64,000 bases of DNA. Origin: Bacteroidetes bacterium RIFCSPLOWO2_12_FULL_35_15. Its GTDB lineage: Bacteria; Bacteroidota; Bacteroidia; 2-12-FULL-35-15. The first letter of the stretch is position 1. Each line of letters opens with the position of its first letter. The position numbers and the translations under genes were made by a program. The notes under the pieces are model-generated. The model ran no database searches. It saw nothing but the letters and a program-made list of their open reading frames with translations, and was not told the origin of the DNA. Positions 61,443 through 64,000 of the stretch are shown in pieces. The stretch spans positions 1 through 64,000 of the forward strand of contig MEPB01000024.1 of the NCBI GenBank assembly GCA_001769385.1, read 5' to 3'.

Positions 61443-64000
61443 CTAGTTTATTACCAATTTTTTAAACGTTTTAGCCGTATTGCTTTCTATAACTATTGTA
61501 TAGATTCCTTTTGCGAAAGTGGAGGTGTTTATTTGTTTTATTGTTTTTGAATTTCCTGATGATATTACTGTTTGTTCAACTATAATTTGTCCGATCGAAT
61601 TCATGATTCTGATAGTTGCATTTTGAATCGACTCAGGTAATTCAATATTTACATACTCGTTTGCCGGATTTGGATAAATGATTGTTGCATCCAAGCCTTC
61701 CTGAGAATTTATTCCTGTTACCATGGAAGTGTGTTTGATGTTGGAGCGTGTGGTGTTTACCGATACGCGTGTTGGTGTACATGAAATACTCCATGCTACA
61801 TCCACCCTGTAGTTTGCATTGGAATAAAGTGCACTATTTACATCGGTAAACGTTGAATTTCCTCCGGGAATAGTTGAACTTATTGGTAAAAAGTTTCCTG
61901 TATTGTTATCATCTCTGTAAACACGATAATACGTAACAGGGTTTCCTGCATTTTCAATATCATACAAGGTCCATTGTAAATTACCATTCCCTAAATTCTG
62001 CAAATGTATCGTACTGTGAAAATTGCTCCAGTCTGTTGCTCCTGATTCATTCCCACAACTATCAATTACCGTAAGTTTATACTTATACGATGTAACATTT
62101 GGATCTGCTCCATAATCGTGATATTCACTTAATGAATCATAATGTACAGAACCCAAGTGTGAATAAACACCTGTAGTTACTTCACGATAAACCCGGAAGC
62201 TATCAATGTCTAATACAGCCGGTTTTTCCCAATAAATAATTGTATGCGTGGACATCGTATCAACAGTTACCAGGCATATTTCCTGATTCATAATTGTTGA
62301 ACAAAATGTTGTTACCGATTTGCAAAGTGTATCCGAACCACAATCATTGCTCACATTTAAACAAACATTGTAGGTCCCTGAAGCAGGATAATTATAACCT
62401 GGCGACACCTGATTGGTAGCATACCCATTACCATAGGTCCAATAGGAACTCGCTCCGTTTGAACTTGTATTAGTAAAATTAACTGTTGTTCCGCTTGTAG
62501 CACTCGTGAAATTGGCTGTTGGAGAAGTACATACACTTATTGTTTGACAAATGCTATCGGAACCGCAAGAATTGGTGCCTATTAAACATACCGTGTAAAT
62601 CCCTGTTGCTGCAAAAATGTGGGTTGGATTTTTTAAGGTACTTTGTGTGTTATCACCAAACTTCCATAAATAACTTGTACCATTTACCGTATTGTTTTCA
62701 AACTCCGCAATTAACCCATCTGTAAAGGAATTATATGCAAGTGTAGGACGTGTACAATTTACATCAACTATATAAATCAATGAATCGGAACCGCAGCCAT
62801 TTGTAACTTTTAACTTCACATTGAAAGAACCTGCGTTTACATATTGATGGACTTCATTATATTGTGTAGAAGTTTGTCCATCGCCAAAATCCCACAATAT
62901 GCCTGCTGCATTAGAGCTGGAATTGGTAAATGTTACGGTTTGGCCATTTATGGTTCTTGAAAAAAGTGCGGTTGGTATTGCACAGGTTACACTTACCGGA
63001 TTGCATTTTTGATTTGTACCGCAACCATTTGTTGCAACAAGGCAAACATTATAAGTGCCTGTATTTTGAAAGGTGTGGCTTGGTATTGCCTGTGTGCTTG
63101 TCGCACCATCTCCAAAGTTCCATGAATAACTATTTCCTCCGGAAGAGGTATTTGTAAATGCTACATTCAGATTATTTATGGAAGAAGTAAAGTTAGCGGT
63201 TGGTGTTGTGCAATTAAAAGAAACCGTTTGGCAAATTGTATCGGAGCCGCATCCACTTGTAGCTATTAAACATGCATTAAAAGTTCCTGCATTGGCATAA
63301 TTATGAACAGGTGCTACAATTGCAGAACTTGCTCCATCACCAAAATTCCAATTATAGGCATATGCATCTGATGAAGAGGTGTTGGTAAAGGTCACCTGAT
63401 TACCACTGGCAGTAAATGAATACGCAGCTGAAGGACCTTGATTACAAACTACGATTTCACGCCCTTCGTACAAACTCCATTTGCCATTTGCATCTTTTAC
63501 TCTTGTGAATAAATTATGTATTCCCTGCGACAAGCCTGTTGTTGGAATTGCTGAGGTATAAATTAAACTATCAGCCGGAGAAAAGCTTATTTGAAATCCA
63601 TTTCCAATACCAGGGTCGGTATCAAAAAAAGCTTCCGCTTTAACAAGTGTTGCAGCTATTTGAATGGCATCTGCCACATAAACGGTGCGGCCTTCATAAA
63701 GGCTCCATTTGTTTGATAAATCTTTAAAGCGAATAAATAAATTATGAAAGCCCTGGGAAATTCCTGTTGTTGGTATATTCAAATTTGCTACGACCGAATC
63801 GCCTGTTGTTGCGGCAATTGGAGCACCAAGCCCTATTCCGGGGTCGGTATCAAAAAAAGCTTCTGCTGCTGTAATTTGTGTAGCTATTGCTGAGGCAGCA
63901 CTGTTGACAAAAATCGTTCTTCCTTCGTATAAGCTCCACTTACTGTCAGCATCTCTGAAACGAATAAATAAATGATGGAAGCCTGACGATAATCCGCTGG
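61443..64000 (-). CDS. Large T9SS-secreted PKD-repeat protein, 5' end outside window (partial)
   Basis: The frame is open to the right edge, so at least 852 residues are present and the signal peptide is not seen. Near the edge, a ~95-residue module recurs at least three times, each with HNLFIRFKDLSNKWSLYEGR or a variant and AEAFFDTDPGIG. Six PKD domains follow, of the type YSWNFGDGATSTQAIPSHTF and TYNVCLVATNGCGTN. Then come two fibronectin-like parts (DSFRVYREVTTGVYSHLGS, VTYYRVYRDDNNTGNF). A type A sorting domain ends it (ATIIYPNPANEYVNIELP, IMNSIGQIIVEQ, AKGIYTIVIES). It would be exported by T9SS and attached at the cell surface. Its ligand is unknown. Confidence 0.9.
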   Translation of the reverse strand, partial: SGLSSGFHHLFIRFRDADSKWSLYEGRTIFVNSAASAIATQITAAEAFFDTDPGIGLGAPIAATTGDSVVANLNIPTTGISQGFHNLFIRFKDLSNKWSLYEGRTVYVADAIQIAATLVKAEAFFDTDPGIGNGFQISFSPADSLIYTSAIPTTGLSQGIHNLFTRVKDANGKWSLYEGREIVVCNQGPSAAYSFTASGNQVTFTNTSSSDAYAYNWNFGDGASSAIVAPVHNYANAGTFNACLIATSGCGSDTICQTVSFNCTTPTANFTSSINNLNVAFTNTSSGGNSYSWNFGDGATSTQAIPSHTFQNTGTYNVCLVATNGCGTNQKCNPVSVTCAIPTALFSRTINGQTVTFTNSSSNAAGILWDFGDGQTSTQYNEVHQYVNAGSFNVKLKVTNGCGSDSLIYIVDVNCTRPTLAYNSFTDGLIAEFENNTVNGTSYLWKFGDNTQSTLKNPTHIFAATGIYTVCLIGTNSCGSDSICQTISVCTSPTANFTSATSGTTVNFTNTSSNGASSYWTYGNGYATNQVSPGYNYPASGTYNVCLNVSNDCGSDTLCKSVTTFCSTIMNQEICLVTVDTMSTHTIIYWEKPAVLDIDSFRVYREVTTGVYSHLGSVHYDSLSEYHDYGADPNVTSYKYKLTVIDSCGNESGATDWSNFHSTIHLQNLGNGNLQWTLYDIENAGNPVTYYRVYRDDNNTGNFLPISSTIPGGNSTFTDVNSALYSNANYRVDVAWSISCTPTRVSVNTTRSNIKHTSMVTGINSQEGLDATIIYPNPANEYVNIELPESIQNATIRIMNSIGQIIVEQTVISSGNSKTIKQINTSTFAKGIYTIVIESNTAKTFKKLVIN

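Overview
The window is AT-rich DNA from a member of the Bacteroidota. The evidence is two very large secreted proteins with type IX secretion (T9SS) C-terminal sorting domains, a TonB/ExbB/ExbD/ExbD cluster of the type seen in this phylum, a nuo operon with the short NuoG typical of the phylum, Reg_prop/Y_Y_Y/SpoIIE sensor phosphatases, and genes with little Shine-Dalgarno sequence but some TAnnTTTG-type -7 boxes. Genus and species cannot be assigned from the sequence alone.

Layout. 1-5306 (minus strand): a cut-off GT2 glycosyltransferase, a fused peptide-type ABC ATPase, a small lipoprotein, a PolB-like exonuclease, a conserved small protein and a serine hydrolase. 5573-15211: a signalling block. 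A TPR-caspase protein and two membrane SpoIIE/PP2C phosphatases lie on the plus strand. They converge on a SiaC-like phosphoprotein and an unusual tandem-duplicated SiaB-like kinase on the minus strand. 15532-18476: tRNA-Ala(GGC) and an M1 aminopeptidase lipoprotein. 19086-25474 (minus): exbB-exbD-exbD-tonB, two small membrane paralogs, a PstS-like lipoprotein and a TPR protein, probably one energy-transduction operon. 25714-27721: DedA and a dicarboxylate/glutamate symporter. 27908-44059 (minus): a full complex I operon nuoA-N, interrupted after nuoD and after nuoF by two unrelated exported proteins of unknown function. 44356-52524: a 2722-residue T9SS protein with a propeller, PKD, jelly-roll and two blocks of 81-residue repeats. 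52804-57553: sixA-like phosphatase, tadA, glyS and a GIY-YIG nuclease among repeats and gene relics. 58058-64000 (minus): a third SpoIIE sensor phosphatase and a large T9SS PKD protein cut by the window edge.

The intergenic DNA is unusually rich in repeats. There are two diverged copies of a ~365-400 bp element with terminal inverted repeats, two ~107 bp elements bracketing sixA, several REP-like palindrome families (some overlapping the ends of nuo genes and one inside nuoD), a 140-bp tandem repeat, and a GIY-YIG gene lying between inverted palindromes. That gene's 3' end plus the adjoining palindrome recurs as a relic 3.7 kb away.

The two strongest candidates for undescribed biology are the caspase/SpoIIE/SiaC/double-SiaB cluster, which looks like a sensor-driven partner switch, and the GIY-YIG/palindrome unit, which looks like a small mobile or duplicating module. 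Both are inferences from sequence and need comparative genomics.
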